Positions 26,172 through 35,455 of a stretch of DNA of 64,000 nucleotides are shown here, piece after piece (position 1 is the stretch's first letter; each line of letters opens with the position of its first letter). This DNA comes from Novosphingobium sp. UBA6272 (GTDB lineage Bacteria > Pseudomonadota > Alphaproteobacteria > Sphingomonadales > Sphingomonadaceae), in the NCBI RefSeq assembly GCF_002440635.1, contig NZ_DJUW01000002.1, positions 62,001 to 126,000 of the forward strand, given 5' to 3'. Under the pieces are notes generated by a model. It saw only the letters and a list, made by a program, of their open reading frames with translations, made no database searches and was not told where the DNA came from. The position numbers and the translations under genes were made by a program.

Positions 26172-26971
26172 CAGGATTGATGAAGGGGAAACGCGGGCTG
26201 ATCATGGGCCTGGCGAACGACAAGTCGCTGGCCTGGGGGATCGCCCAGAAACTGCACGAGGCCGGCGCTGAGCTGGCCTTTTCCTATCAGGGTGAAGCGC
26301 TGGAAAAACGCGTGCGACCACTCGCAGCCAGCCTGGGCAGCGATTTCCTGATCGATTGCGACGTTTCCGATATGGCTGCGCTCGACACTGCCTTTGCGAC
26401 ACTTGCTGCGCGCTGGCCGACCATCGACTTCGTCGTTCACGCGATCGGCTTCTCCGACAAGAACGAATTGCGCGGCAGGTATTATGATACCAGTCTCGAT
26501 AACTTCCTGATGACAATGAACATTTCCGCCTATTCCTTGGTCGCTGTAACCAAACGGGCCAAGGAGATGATGCCGATTGGCGGGTCGATCCTGACGCTCA
26601 GCTACTACGGCGCAGAAAAGGTCGTGCCGCATTACAACGTGATGGGTGTGGCCAAGGCGGCGCTGGAAACCAGCGTCAAATATCTCGCCAACGACCTCGG
26701 GCCCGAAAATATCCGGGTAAACGCAATCTCGGCCGGCCCGATCCGCACTCTGGCGGCCAGCGGGATCGGCGATTTCCGCTACATCCTGAAATGGAACGAG
26801 CTCAATTCGCCACTGCGCCGCAATGTGACGATTGAAGATGTCGGCGGATCGGCGCTGTACCTGCTGTCTGACCTGTCATCGGGCGTGACCGGCGAGACGC
26901 ATCATGTCGATGCCGGTTACCACCTGATCGGAATGAAGCAGGAAGACGCGCCGGATATCGCGCTTAGCTGA
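26168..26971 (+). CDS. fabI: Enoyl-[acyl-carrier-protein] reductase (NADH), FabI type
   Basis: Catalyses the last reduction of each fatty-acid elongation cycle. It is a 267-residue SDR-fold enzyme with the FabI pattern: nucleotide site GLANDKSLAWGIA, then Tyr146, Tyr156 and Lys163 in SYYGAEKVVPHYNVMGVAK, numbered exactly as in E. coli FabI. GETHHVDAGYH closes the fold. ATG 26168 overlaps the upstream BrkB stop. Gly94 (in HAIGFSD) is present, the position often altered in triclosan resistance. Confidence 0.96.
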   Translation: MTGLMKGKRGLIMGLANDKSLAWGIAQKLHEAGAELAFSYQGEALEKRVRPLAASLGSDFLIDCDVSDMAALDTAFATLAARWPTIDFVVHAIGFSDKNELRGRYYDTSLDNFLMTMNISAYSLVAVTKRAKEMMPIGGSILTLSYYGAEKVVPHYNVMGVAKAALETSVKYLANDLGPENIRVNAISAGPIRTLAASGIGDFRYILKWNELNSPLRRNVTIEDVGGSALYLLSDLSSGVTGETHHVDAGYHLIGMKQEDAPDIALS

Positions 26972-26972
26972 C

Positions 26973-27515
26973 CTATTTGGGCGGGACGGGGGCTGCCGCG
27001 GCAGCCTCTTCCTCGGCCTTGCGCCGGTCTTCCATCTGCTTTTCGACCTCTTCGACCCGCGACTGGGTATCGGCGGCATCGGCGTCGATCGTCGACAGGC
27101 GCTTGGCCCGTTCCTCGGCGATCAACTGGCCGAACTTGATGTTGGGATCGGTCGCCTTCTCGCCGGCTGCCTGCTTGAGCATCTGCCCGGTGCAGCCGGT
27201 CCAGCCGCCCGCGCCGACCGGCGAGCAACTCATCGTGCCGGCGCGGCCGACCGTTTCATAAGCGATGACCTTGTTGTTCCAGGCTTCGTTCGACGGGCTG
27301 GAACTGGTCCGCAGCGGCTCTGGAATGCGAAAGCGCTCGGCCTCGGCCTTGCGGGCGCAGACGGTGATCGTGTCGCCGCCGGATTCGGGGCATTTGTCAT
27401 CGCCATAGATGATCACCATGTTCATCTTCGGCTCGGGCGCGGCATCCTGCGCGATAGCCGGGGCGGCGAGCGCGAGGCCAAGTGCAATGGGCAGGGCAGC
27501 GATCAGCGGACGCAT
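26973..27515 (-). CDS. Secreted protein of unknown function
   Basis: A 180-residue protein with a clear signal peptide (cleavage about AIA/Q at residue 22). The mature part has five Cys (DDKCPES, TVCAR, MSCSPVG, TGCTG pattern) in the first 115 residues and a Glu/Ala-rich, probably coiled-coil, C-terminus (EEVEKQMEDRRKAEEEAAAA). I do not recognise the family. It lies 96 bases behind coq7 on the same strand and could be read from the upstream operon or on its own. It faces fabI with a one-base gap. Confidence 0.75.
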   Translation of the reverse strand: MRPLIAALPIALGLALAAPAIAQDAAPEPKMNMVIIYGDDKCPESGGDTITVCARKAEAERFRIPEPLRTSSSPSNEAWNNKVIAYETVGRAGTMSCSPVGAGGWTGCTGQMLKQAAGEKATDPNIKFGQLIAEERAKRLSTIDADAADTQSRVEEVEKQMEDRRKAEEEAAAAAPVPPK

Positions 27516-27611
27516 GGTGAAACTCCTGTTGATGACCCCGATATAGAGGCCCTTGGCACTGAATGACAGATGAAGCGGCAGCGCGCTTTGCTGTGCATCA
27601 AAACCGCAGTG

Positions 27612-28124
27612 TCAGATCCGTTCGGCAAGCCGGATTGCAACACGGCAGCCGAGCCGGATCGCGCCTGACAGCAGCGGATAGGCCGGGGCCTGCTCGGCCC
27701 CTGCCGCCAGCGCCGCGTCACGGTGCGCGCGCTCGTCCTCGCGAAACTCTTCGATCAGCCCGGACAGTTCGGGATCGTCTTCGCCCAGTTCCTCAAGCTG
27801 CTGGGTATAGTGGCGGTCGATCTCGGTTTCGACCGCGGCGGTGCAGGCCATGGCCGCCTTGGGCCCGATCAGCGCAGTTGCCGCGCCCAGGGCAAAGCCG
27901 GCAAGATCCCAGAACGGCTGCAGCGCCGTGGGGCGGACTCCGCGTTCGGCCAGCAAGGCATCGAACTTTCGCCGGTGCGCGGCTTCCTGCTCGGCCATGT
28001 GCTGGATTTCCGACGAGATTTCGGTCCGGTCACCCAGTACGGCCAGCTGCCCTGCATAGATCCGGGTCGCGCCATATTCACCGGCCTGATCGACCCGCAG
28101 CATCCGAGCGGTGCGATTGCTCAT
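27612..28124 (-). CDS. coq7: Demethoxyubiquinone hydroxylase (COQ7 / di-iron)
   Basis: A late ubiquinone-biosynthesis hydroxylase. Its 170 residues carry the ferritin-like di-iron ligands in two repeats: RVDQAGEYGATRIY and AEQEAAHRRKFD (ExxH), then VETEIDRHY and REDERAHRD (ExxH). ATG 28124 is chosen because it follows the dsbB stop by four bases and leads straight into the conserved start; the longer frame runs into dsbB. Confidence 0.94.
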   Translation of the reverse strand: MSNRTARMLRVDQAGEYGATRIYAGQLAVLGDRTEISSEIQHMAEQEAAHRRKFDALLAERGVRPTALQPFWDLAGFALGAATALIGPKAAMACTAAVETEIDRHYTQQLEELGEDDPELSGLIEEFREDERAHRDAALAAGAEQAPAYPLLSGAIRLGCRVAIRLAERI

Positions 28125-28128
28125 TCCG

Positions 28129-28602
28129 TCACGCTCCCTTGCGCAGGCCGGCAAGGCCCACCAGCGCCAACGGGACGGAGATCAGAAAGTTCCAGCCGGC
28201 CAGCGAAATCCCCAGCAGGCTCCACGGTGCGACGTCGCAACGGATCACCGGCGCATCGAGGATCGCATCGAGCGCATTGCCCGCGCCGGCCTTGACCCCG
28301 GTCGAGCAGGCGGTCAGCCCTTCCCACCAGCCATATTCGACCCCGGCGTGAAAGCCGCCGATCAGCCCGCCGGCCAAGATACCGAGCAGCGCCAGCGCGG
28401 TGACCAACCGGAGCGACGGGCGCAGCCAGCCCAGCACGGCAAACGGCAGAGCGGCGATCAGGGCATAGCGCTGCCACCAGCACATCTCGCACGGCGCGAG
28501 GCCGAAGCCGTACTGGCTGAGGTAGGCCCCACCCAAAAGTGCCAGCGGCACGCCCAGCGCGATCCGGTTGGGCAGCGAAGCCCGGCGCAATACTTCGGTC
28601 AT
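28129..28602 (-). CDS. dsbB: DsbB-family disulfide bond formation protein
   Basis: A four-helix inner-membrane oxidoreductase passing electrons from periplasmic thiols to ubiquinone. The 157-residue protein has Cys38/Cys41 (PCEMCWWQR) in the first periplasmic loop and Cys99/Cys122 (TACSTG and VIRCDVAPW) in the second. It sits eight bases behind ctpA and four before coq7. Placement beside a ubiquinone gene suits a quinone-dependent enzyme, though that link is inference. Confidence 0.93.
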   Translation of the reverse strand: MTEVLRRASLPNRIALGVPLALLGGAYLSQYGFGLAPCEMCWWQRYALIAALPFAVLGWLRPSLRLVTALALLGILAGGLIGGFHAGVEYGWWEGLTACSTGVKAGAGNALDAILDAPVIRCDVAPWSLLGISLAGWNFLISVPLALVGLAGLRKGA

Positions 28603-28610
28603 CGCTGGCC

Positions 28611-29951
28611 TCAGCGCTTCTTGGCCATCGCCGGGGGAGCGGTGCGGCGCAGGGTCTGGATCGCGTAGTACAGCTGGAAGTCCTTGATCCCCTTGGTCTT
28701 GAGCTCTTCGGCGGTCATCTTGAAGCGCGGATCCTGCTGGCGGTCAGCCTCAAGCTTCTTGTCGTCCATCGCCACTTCGTTGACGAGGTGGCGGCGCAGG
28801 TCGCTTTCGCGGATCGACAGTTCGGCCCGGCGGCGCGCATCGGGATCGGACAGCTGCGGCACGGCGATGTCGGGCACGATCCCGCCTTCCTGAACCGACC
28901 GGCCGAGCGGGGTGTAGTAGCGCGCGGTGGTGATCTTGACCGCGTTGGTCCGGCTGTTGTCGAGGAAGAACAGCGACTGGACCGAACCCTTGCCAAAGCT
29001 GCGCTCGCCCATGATCACCGCGCGGCGCTGATCCTGCAGCGCCCCGGCGACGATTTCGGAGGCCGAGGCCGAGCCCGAATCGATAAGCACCACCACCGGC
29101 AGACCCTTGACGAGGTCGCCCGGGATCATGCTCTCGGCCTTGAAGTATTCATCATCACGGGTGTTGCGGCCGCGCTGCGAGACGATATCGCCCTTGGTCA
29201 GGAAGATATCGGAAAGCGCCACCGCCTCTTCCAGCGCCCCGCCCGGGTTCTGGCGCAGGTCGAGCACCAGACCGGCGAGCTTGCCGCCCGACTTGGCCTT
29301 GAGGTCGTCGATCGCCTTGGCGACATCGGTGCCGACATCGGCGCTGAATTCGTTGACCGAGATTACCCCGACCCCGTCGTTCAGCTCCCAAGTGACCGGC
29401 TCAAGCTTGATCACCCCGCGGGTGACCGTCACGTCGAACGGTTGGTCGCGCCCGGACCGGAACAGCGTCAGGCGGATCTTGGTTCCCGCTTCGCCGCGCA
29501 TCTGCGCCACGGCATCGTCCAGTTCGCCGCCATAGATCAGCTTACCGTCGAGGTGCGTAATATAGTCGCCGGCCTTGACCCCGGCGGCCTCGGCCGGGCT
29601 GCCCTTCATCGGCGCGATCACCTTGACCGCCCCGTCATCCATCACCACCGACAGGCCCAGGCCCGAGTAGTTGCCGTCGATCATGGTATTGAGCCGCTGC
29701 ATTGAGGCGCCCGAAAGATAGGACGAGTGCGGATCGAGCGAGGCCAGCATTCCGTCGATCGCGCCATCTTCCAGCTTGGTATCGTCGACCTTTTCGACAT
29801 AGCGCAGCTTGACCAGCTGGTAGACCATCGAAAGCCGTTCGAACTGGCTCGACGAGCGGCCGTCGACCGCAGCCAGCCCGGCAGTGGTGGCGGGGATCAG
29901 CGCTACGGCCGAAACCAGCGCAGTGGCGCGGAGCAGGGAAGAAAGCTTCAT
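28611..29951 (-). CDS. ctpA: Carboxy-terminal processing peptidase (S41)
   Basis: A periplasmic Ser/Lys protease that trims envelope proteins. The 446 residues include a signal peptide (about 1-27), a PDZ domain (about 90-175, GSPAEAAGVKAGDYI), and the S41 catalytic block with the Ser in DSGSASASEIVAGALQ and the Lys in ERSFGKGSVQ. It lies directly downstream of an EnvC-like LytM factor; such factors and CtpA-type proteases both act in peptidoglycan remodelling. Confidence 0.95.
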   Translation of the reverse strand: MKLSSLLRATALVSAVALIPATTAGLAAVDGRSSSQFERLSMVYQLVKLRYVEKVDDTKLEDGAIDGMLASLDPHSSYLSGASMQRLNTMIDGNYSGLGLSVVMDDGAVKVIAPMKGSPAEAAGVKAGDYITHLDGKLIYGGELDDAVAQMRGEAGTKIRLTLFRSGRDQPFDVTVTRGVIKLEPVTWELNDGVGVISVNEFSADVGTDVAKAIDDLKAKSGGKLAGLVLDLRQNPGGALEEAVALSDIFLTKGDIVSQRGRNTRDDEYFKAESMIPGDLVKGLPVVVLIDSGSASASEIVAGALQDQRRAVIMGERSFGKGSVQSLFFLDNSRTNAVKITTARYYTPLGRSVQEGGIVPDIAVPQLSDPDARRRAELSIRESDLRRHLVNEVAMDDKKLEADRQQDPRFKMTAEELKTKGIKDFQLYYAIQTLRRTAPPAMAKKR

Positions 29952-30032
29952 CGGTCAGCGGGCCTTTTGCAATTGCAGATGCTTCTTATCGCGCGGCGCA
30001 GGTTAACGCCAGATGGCGGATTGGGCAGACAT

Positions 30033-31253
30033 TCAGCGCCGCAGGAAGTCCAGCGGGTTGACCGGATTGCCGTCCTTGCGCAGCTCCAGCGTCAGCACCG
30101 GGCGTCCGGGCCCGGCCTGCCCGAGCGGCGATCCCGCCACCACCGAACGCCCAACCCGGGTATCGAGCAGGGCTAGCCCGGTGACCAGCGAGGTCCACCC
30201 GCCACCGTGTTCGATGATCACAATAGAGCCATAGCTTTGATAAGGCCCGGCAAAGACGATTCGTCCGGCTCCGGGCGAAACGACCTGGGCTCCGCCCCGC
30301 GCGGCAATCGAAATCCCGCGCGACTGGGCGCGACCGGCCCCGCCATCGCCGAACCCCGCGACCAGCCGCCCGCCGACCGGAAGCAGATACTGCGCCGGGG
30401 CATTGGTCGGCGCCGGAGCGGCCTCGGTTACGGTTGGGGCCGCGGCATTCTGCGGCTGACCGGGGCGCAGCAGCGGGCCGGGCAAGGCCGCCAGCTGATC
30501 GCGCAGACGCCCGGCCTTGTCGAGTTCGCCGACCAGCCCGGTCAGGTCGCGGGCCTGCTCGGCGAGAGCCAGTGCACGTTCCGCCTCGCGGTCGGCAAAG
30601 CCGCTGGCACTGCGCGAATCGAGCCGCTGACGGGCCTCGAGTGCGGCCAGTTGCTGACGGCGGCGATTGAGTTCGGTCTGACTGTTGCGCAAATCTGCGC
30701 TGGCCTGAACGGCCTCGGCCTCAAGCCGTTTGCCGCGCTCGATCGCGGCTCGCAGGCCGGCGGTGCGGCGCGCGACTTCGGGCAACATCGTTTCCAGCAC
30801 CGCCCGCAGATAGACCGCGTCCTGCAGCGATCCCGGGCGCAGCAACGAGAACACCGCGGGTCGGCGTGATAGCCGCTGCAGCGCGGCGGTCAGCTCGACC
30901 AGCGGACGCTGGCGCTGGGCCAGTTCGGCGCGCAGCACCTGGCGCTGCTGGCCGATCAGCCGGATCTTGGCTTCATTGGCAGCGATCTGGGCCTCGGCCT
31001 CCTGTACGCGGGCGGCCAGAGCGGCGCTTTCCTGCGCGGTCTTGTCCGCAGCGGCGCTGGCGGTTGCAGCCTTGGTTTCCAGCGCTTCGGCGCGGGTCCG
31101 GGCGTCCTTGCCCTGGGCCTCGGCATTGTTCAGCGCTTGCTGGGCATCTTCGGTGCTTTCATAGACCTCAAGCCGGTTCTGCGCCGACGAACCATGGATC
31201 CCGGCAGCCAAGGCCAGGACGGCAAGAGCAGACAGGGCAAAGCGGCGGCGCAT
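30033..31253 (-). CDS. EnvC-like murein hydrolase activator (degenerate LytM)
   Basis: A 406-residue secreted protein: signal peptide (to about residue 25), a long coiled coil (about 28-260, rich in Gln/Ala/Glu/Arg) and a C-terminal LytM/M23 domain (about 295-400). The zinc-site residues are lost. Where active enzymes have HxGxD the sequence reads RGISIA; the YAHL position reads SLVTGL; the HLHFE position reads LTLELR. It is therefore probably an activator of amidases, like EnvC, not an enzyme. ATG 31253 starts the signal peptide; the longer start runs into rlmH. This place behind rlmH is standard in alphaproteobacteria. Confidence 0.92.
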   Translation of the reverse strand: MRRRFALSALAVLALAAGIHGSSAQNRLEVYESTEDAQQALNNAEAQGKDARTRAEALETKAATASAAADKTAQESAALAARVQEAEAQIAANEAKIRLIGQQRQVLRAELAQRQRPLVELTAALQRLSRRPAVFSLLRPGSLQDAVYLRAVLETMLPEVARRTAGLRAAIERGKRLEAEAVQASADLRNSQTELNRRRQQLAALEARQRLDSRSASGFADREAERALALAEQARDLTGLVGELDKAGRLRDQLAALPGPLLRPGQPQNAAAPTVTEAAPAPTNAPAQYLLPVGGRLVAGFGDGGAGRAQSRGISIAARGGAQVVSPGAGRIVFAGPYQSYGSIVIIEHGGGWTSLVTGLALLDTRVGRSVVAGSPLGQAGPGRPVLTLELRKDGNPVNPLDFLRR

Positions 31254-31261
31254 CGCGGCAC

Positions 31262-31684
31262 TTATCCCGAACGATGATAGGGATGGCCAGCAAGAATGCT
31301 GGTTGCGCGCCACAATTGTTCGGCCAGCATCGCCCGGACCATCAGGTGCGGCCAGGTCATCGCCCCGAAGCCAAGCAGCAGGTCGGCCTTGGCGCGCGCC
31401 TCTTCCCCATGCCCGTCAGCCGCGCCAATCAGGAACCGCGCTTCGCGCACGCCATCATCGCGCCAGCGCCCGAGCAGCGCGGCGAATTCTTCCGAAGACA
31501 TCTGCTTGCCATGTTCGTCGAGCAGCACCTCTCGTGCTTGGCTTTGCGGCGCTGGCAATGTCCCGCCGACATCCGGCAATTCGGTCAGCTTGATCGGCCA
31601 GGTCACGCGCTTCAGATAGCGCGCCATCAGGTCGGCCTCAGGCGAGCGGCCAATCTTGCCGCGCGCGATGACGTGCAGCAGCAT
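31262..31684 (-). CDS. rlmH: 23S rRNA (pseudouridine-1915 N3)-methyltransferase
   Basis: A SPOUT methyltransferase acting on the 70S ribosome at helix 69. The 140 residues have the SAM-knot blocks FLIGAADGHGEEA (usually GGADG) and MLAEQLWRATSILAGHPYHR at the C-terminus. The spacing to rsfS (9 bases) and to the EnvC-like gene (8 bases) shows an operon. Confidence 0.95.
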   Translation of the reverse strand: MLLHVIARGKIGRSPEADLMARYLKRVTWPIKLTELPDVGGTLPAPQSQAREVLLDEHGKQMSSEEFAALLGRWRDDGVREARFLIGAADGHGEEARAKADLLLGFGAMTWPHLMVRAMLAEQLWRATSILAGHPYHRSG

Positions 31685-31693
31685 CGCGGTGGC

Positions 31694-32092
31694 TCAGGCG
31701 GTGCCCGAGTCCCCGAATGCCCACATCCGTTCCAGATTGTAGAAACTGCGTACTTCGGGCCGGAACAGGTGAACCACAACGTCACCGGCATCGATCAGGA
31801 CCCAGTCTGCCGCAGGCAGGCCTTCGATCCGGGCATGGCCGAACCCGCCGTGCTTGATCCGCTCGGCGAGCTTTTGCGCCATGGCGGCGACTTGGCGGGT
31901 CGAACGACCCGAGGCGATCACCATATGATCGGCGATCGAGCTCTTGCCTTCGAGCGGAATGGAAACCAGCTCTTGCGCCTGGTCGTCGTCAAGCGACTTG
32001 AGCACCAGTTCGTGGAGCGAACCCGGCTCTGACGGAGGGAGCGGGGCGGGGGTGCCGGCGGCAGCGGCCGGGGCAGGTTGGGCAGATGTCAT
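31694..32092 (-). CDS. rsfS: Ribosomal silencing factor RsfS
   Basis: Binds L14 and blocks 30S joining under starvation. The 132 residues start with an Ala/Pro-rich lead of about 25 residues, then the conserved core VLKSLDDDQAQELVSIPLEG...DHMVIASGRSTRQVAAMAQ, GLPAADWVLIDAGDVVVHLF and RSFYNLERMW. It lies between nadD and rlmH, the usual order. Confidence 0.95.
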   Translation of the reverse strand: MTSAQPAPAAAAGTPAPLPPSEPGSLHELVLKSLDDDQAQELVSIPLEGKSSIADHMVIASGRSTRQVAAMAQKLAERIKHGGFGHARIEGLPAADWVLIDAGDVVVHLFRPEVRSFYNLERMWAFGDSGTA

Positions 32093-32132
32093 GTAAGCGG
32101 GAACCGCTCCTCAATAAGGGCTTCGCAGGGGA

Positions 32133-32774
32133 TCATGCGATGTCGGGATCGACCGGATGGTGCGTCAATGGATCCCGCAGGCGCTTGCCGGAAAACCGGT
32201 TGGCCCATTCTGGATCGGCACGGCGAATAGCAGTCGCCGAGCGCGGATCGGGATCGAATCGCAATTGTATCAGCGCGGGTGCGCTCCATCCTGCCCGGTG
32301 CTTCAGACTGGCTGCGGACCGCCGGTATCGGCCGAGCCAGGCCCGAGCGGGGCTCGCCTGGGCAGCGCCATCATAGCCCGGACGGGCGATAACCGCAATC
32401 GGCATGGCACGGGCGATCGAACGCCAGTCTTTCCAGTGGTTGAATTGGGCCAGATTGTCGCTTCCCATAAGCCAGACGAAGCGGTGTCTGGGATAGCGCG
32501 CCTGCAGTTTGCGCAAGGTATCGACGGTATAGCGCGTACCCAGTTCGCGCTCGATCTGCGTCGGCAGGATCGGCACGCCGCGCGCGGCCCGGATCGCCGA
32601 TCCAAGCCGCGCAGCCAGCGGGGCCATGCCGGCCTTGGGCTTGAGCGGATTGCCCGGCGAAACCAGCCACCAGACCGCATCGAGGCCAAGAGCTTTGCGC
32701 GCGAACAGGCTGATCCGGCGGTGCCCGCCATGCGCGGGGTTGAAGCTCCCGCCCAGAAGCCCGATGCGCTTCAT
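32133..32774 (-). CDS. nadD: Nicotinate-nucleotide adenylyltransferase
   Basis: Makes deamido-NAD from NaMN and ATP. The 213-residue protein has the nucleotidyltransferase start IGLLGGSFNPAHGGHRRIS (HxGH motif), WLVSPGNPLKP, and FVWLMGSDNLAQFNHWKDW. ATG 32774 is chosen over 32789 because it starts directly at the conserved strand. The C-terminal ISxTxxR-type motif is less obvious than usual; SGKRLRD may stand in for it. Confidence 0.94.
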   Translation of the reverse strand: MKRIGLLGGSFNPAHGGHRRISLFARKALGLDAVWWLVSPGNPLKPKAGMAPLAARLGSAIRAARGVPILPTQIERELGTRYTVDTLRKLQARYPRHRFVWLMGSDNLAQFNHWKDWRSIARAMPIAVIARPGYDGAAQASPARAWLGRYRRSAASLKHRAGWSAPALIQLRFDPDPRSATAIRRADPEWANRFSGKRLRDPLTHHPVDPDIA

Positions 32775-32838
32775 TGGCTGTCGCGACAAAGGCGACAGGT
32801 CCCTGGCCGGCCCGGGTTCATGGCAATGAACCTCGCCA

Positions 32839-34101
32839 TCACGGCCGGATCTGACCTGTTCCGCGGACCAGCCATTTGTAGGTGGTCAGCCCTTCAAGCG
32901 CGACCGGGCCGCGGGCGTGCAGCCGCCCGGTGGCAATGCCGATTTCCGCGCCAAGCCCGAATTCGCCGCCATCGGCGAACTGGGTGCTGGCATTGGCCAT
33001 GACGATCGCGCTGTCGACTTCGGACAGGAACCGCTCGACCGCCGTTTCATCCTCGGAAACAATCGCTTCGGTGTGCTGCGAGCCATGCGCGGCGATATGG
33101 GCCAGCGCGGCATCCAGACCATCGACCACGGCAACGGACAGGACCGAATCGAGGTATTCGGTATCCCAGTCCTCCGCACTGGCGGGGCCGATCCGCGGAT
33201 CGAGCGCCCGGGCTCGGGCATCCCCGCGCAGCTCGCAGCCCGAATCGAGCAGCGCCGCCACCACGGCCGGCGCAGCCGGGAACTGCGCATCAAGCAGCAG
33301 CGTCTCCATTGCCCCGCAAACCCCGGTACGGCGTAGCTTGGCGTTGATCGCGATTTGGATCGCCTTGGCCGGGTCGGCGGCGGCGTGAATATAGGTATGG
33401 TTGATCCCGTCGAGGTGCGCCAGCACCGGAACTCGCGCATCGGCCTGAACCCGCGCCACCAGGCTCTTGCCGCCGCGCGGGACGATCATGTCGATCAGCC
33501 CCGCCGCGGTGAGCATCGCGCCGACTGCCGCGCGGTCCTGGGTCGGGACCAGTTGCACTGCCGCTGCGGGTATGCCCGCGGCGGTCAGCCCGCGGACCAG
33601 CGCGGCATGGATCGCCCGGTTCGAACGCACCGCCTCGCTGCCGCCGCGCAGCAGCACGGCATTGCCCGAGGCGACGCACAGCGCTGCAGCATCCGCCGTC
33701 ACGTTGGGCCGGCTTTCGTAGATGATCCCGATCAGCCCGACCGGCACTCGCACCCGGCTCAGCACCAGCCCGTTGGGGCGGGTGCTGCGCTCGATCTCCT
33801 GCCCCACCGGATCGGCAAGATCGGCAACATTTTCAACCGCATCGGCAATCGCGGCAAGCCGCCAGGAATCGAGCATCAGCCGGTCGAGCATGGCCGGGGA
33901 AAGGCCGCTAGCCTCGCCCGCAGCAAGGTCCTCGGCATTGGCGGCAAGCACTTCGGCTTCAGCCTTTCGTAACGCGGCCGCAGCGACGCGCAGCGCCTGC
34001 GCCTTGGCGTCATGGCTCATTCGTCCGAGCGCGCGCTGCGCCTCTCGGCCGGCCCTTGCCAGCTGGGCAATCAGGTCATCGGGAGGCAGGAGCTTCGACA
34101 T
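32839..34101 (-). CDS. proA: Glutamate-5-semialdehyde dehydrogenase
   Basis: The second step of proline synthesis, reducing gamma-glutamyl phosphate. At 420 residues it has the ALDH fold blocks GIIYESRPNVTADAAALC and LLRGGSEAVRSN, the catalytic Cys in RRTGVCGAME, and IGIATGRLHARGPVALEGL. It is the first gene of the leftward cluster in this window. proB, often upstream, is absent: the divergent M23 gene takes that place. Confidence 0.96.
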   Translation of the reverse strand: MSKLLPPDDLIAQLARAGREAQRALGRMSHDAKAQALRVAAAALRKAEAEVLAANAEDLAAGEASGLSPAMLDRLMLDSWRLAAIADAVENVADLADPVGQEIERSTRPNGLVLSRVRVPVGLIGIIYESRPNVTADAAALCVASGNAVLLRGGSEAVRSNRAIHAALVRGLTAAGIPAAAVQLVPTQDRAAVGAMLTAAGLIDMIVPRGGKSLVARVQADARVPVLAHLDGINHTYIHAAADPAKAIQIAINAKLRRTGVCGAMETLLLDAQFPAAPAVVAALLDSGCELRGDARARALDPRIGPASAEDWDTEYLDSVLSVAVVDGLDAALAHIAAHGSQHTEAIVSEDETAVERFLSEVDSAIVMANASTQFADGGEFGLGAEIGIATGRLHARGPVALEGLTTYKWLVRGTGQIRP

Positions 34102-34288
34102 GGCAGGCGCCTAACATCCCGGCCCGCGCTTGTCACCGCTTCAGCGACTTTCACAAATGTCAGCAACAAAAACGATTCGTCGCGTCAGCACTTCGATTCG
34201 GCGAGTCCGGCCACCTGCGGATTCGCCACCGCATTAACCCTCTGCTAGCGCGCGGCCTATAACAACTGGGTAGGGACTCGGGGTCGTC

Positions 34289-35455
34289 TTGCAAAATCTT
34301 TCCGTCGGCGGATTCAAGGACCGCCTGCGGACCTGGTTTCCGGATCGCGAGTTCTTCATGCGGTCCGAAGGACAGGTCCGTTTTATCAAGGTTTCTTCGC
34401 GGGTTCAGATGACCGCGGCCGGCGTGGTTGCCGCGCTGCTGCTGTTCTGGATTCTGTCGATGGCCGGGATGGCCGCATCCAGCTATTTGGCGAATCGCGA
34501 CCGCGATTCGCTGCTCGATCGCGAGGCCAAAGTCGCCAGCTCCGAATCGCGGCTCAAGGCCTATGGCGACGACATCGGCAAGGTGGCCGACGATCTGAAA
34601 CGCCGTCAGGATTTCATCGACAAGGTAACCCAGGCCCATATCGGTGACCTTCCCAAGGACGAGCAAGTCGGCGAAACCGTTTCCAACAGCCAGACCGAAG
34701 CATCGGCCACGGTCAAGAAGGTCAGCCTGTTCCTGCCCGAAGCGGCCGCCTTGGCCGAGATCGAGGCCCGGCAGCTGGCTTTCATCGAAGGGCTGACCCG
34801 GCTGGCCGATCGCCGCTCGGCCGCAGCCGAAGCCAAACTGGTCCGGCTGGGCCTCAATCCGCAGGCAATGCTCGCCTCACTCGACGACAAGAGCGCGCAG
34901 GGTGGTCCCCTGATCATGCTGGCCACTGCCGCCGATGGTTCGATCGACCCGCGCTTCCAGCGTTTCGGCCTCAGCCTGGCAAGGATGGAAGCGCTGGAAC
35001 GGTCGGTCGCCGCTTTGCCGCAGGCGCTGCCGGCCAGCCTCGAATATATCTCATCGGGCTTCGGCTATCGCGCCGATCCATTTACCGGCGGGGCCGATTT
35101 CCATCCCGGGCTCGATTTCAAGGGTCCGATGGGCGCGCCGATCTATGCCGCCGCGCGCGGCACGGTCAGCTTCGTTGGGCAGCGCTCGGGCTATGGCAAT
35201 GTGGTCGAGATCGATCACGGCAACGGCCTGATCACCCGCTATGCCCACATGTCGGGCTTCCGCACTGTGGTCGGCAAGCCGGTCATGCCGGGTGAACTGA
35301 TCGGCCTGATCGGCAGCACCGGCCGCTCGACCGGGCCGCACCTGCACTTCGAGGTCCGGATCAACGACCGGCCGGTCAATCCCCGCCCCTTCCTGGAGGC
35401 TGTTCCCAATGTTTTCCAAAAAGCCGGCGGCGACGCCGCACAGCCCAGGCGGTAG
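34289..35455 (+). CDS. M23 family metallopeptidase (LytM-type, membrane-anchored)
   Basis: A probable peptidoglycan endopeptidase, 388 residues. A basic N-terminus and one membrane segment (about residues 43-63, AAGVVAALLLFWILSMAGMA) are followed by a coiled region and a C-terminal M23 domain (about 255-375). The zinc ligands are intact: FHPGLDF (HxxxD), TRYAHMSG and TGPHLHFEV (HxH). The start is TTG 34289; no ATG lies upstream of the membrane anchor. The bactofilin gene overlaps its 3' end by 47 bases, a coupling that mirrors known M23-bactofilin pairs shaping the wall. Confidence 0.9.
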   Translation: MQNLSVGGFKDRLRTWFPDREFFMRSEGQVRFIKVSSRVQMTAAGVVAALLLFWILSMAGMAASSYLANRDRDSLLDREAKVASSESRLKAYGDDIGKVADDLKRRQDFIDKVTQAHIGDLPKDEQVGETVSNSQTEASATVKKVSLFLPEAAALAEIEARQLAFIEGLTRLADRRSAAAEAKLVRLGLNPQAMLASLDDKSAQGGPLIMLATAADGSIDPRFQRFGLSLARMEALERSVAALPQALPASLEYISSGFGYRADPFTGGADFHPGLDFKGPMGAPIYAAARGTVSFVGQRSGYGNVVEIDHGNGLITRYAHMSGFRTVVGKPVMPGELIGLIGSTGRSTGPHLHFEVRINDRPVNPRPFLEAVPNVFQKAGGDAAQPRR

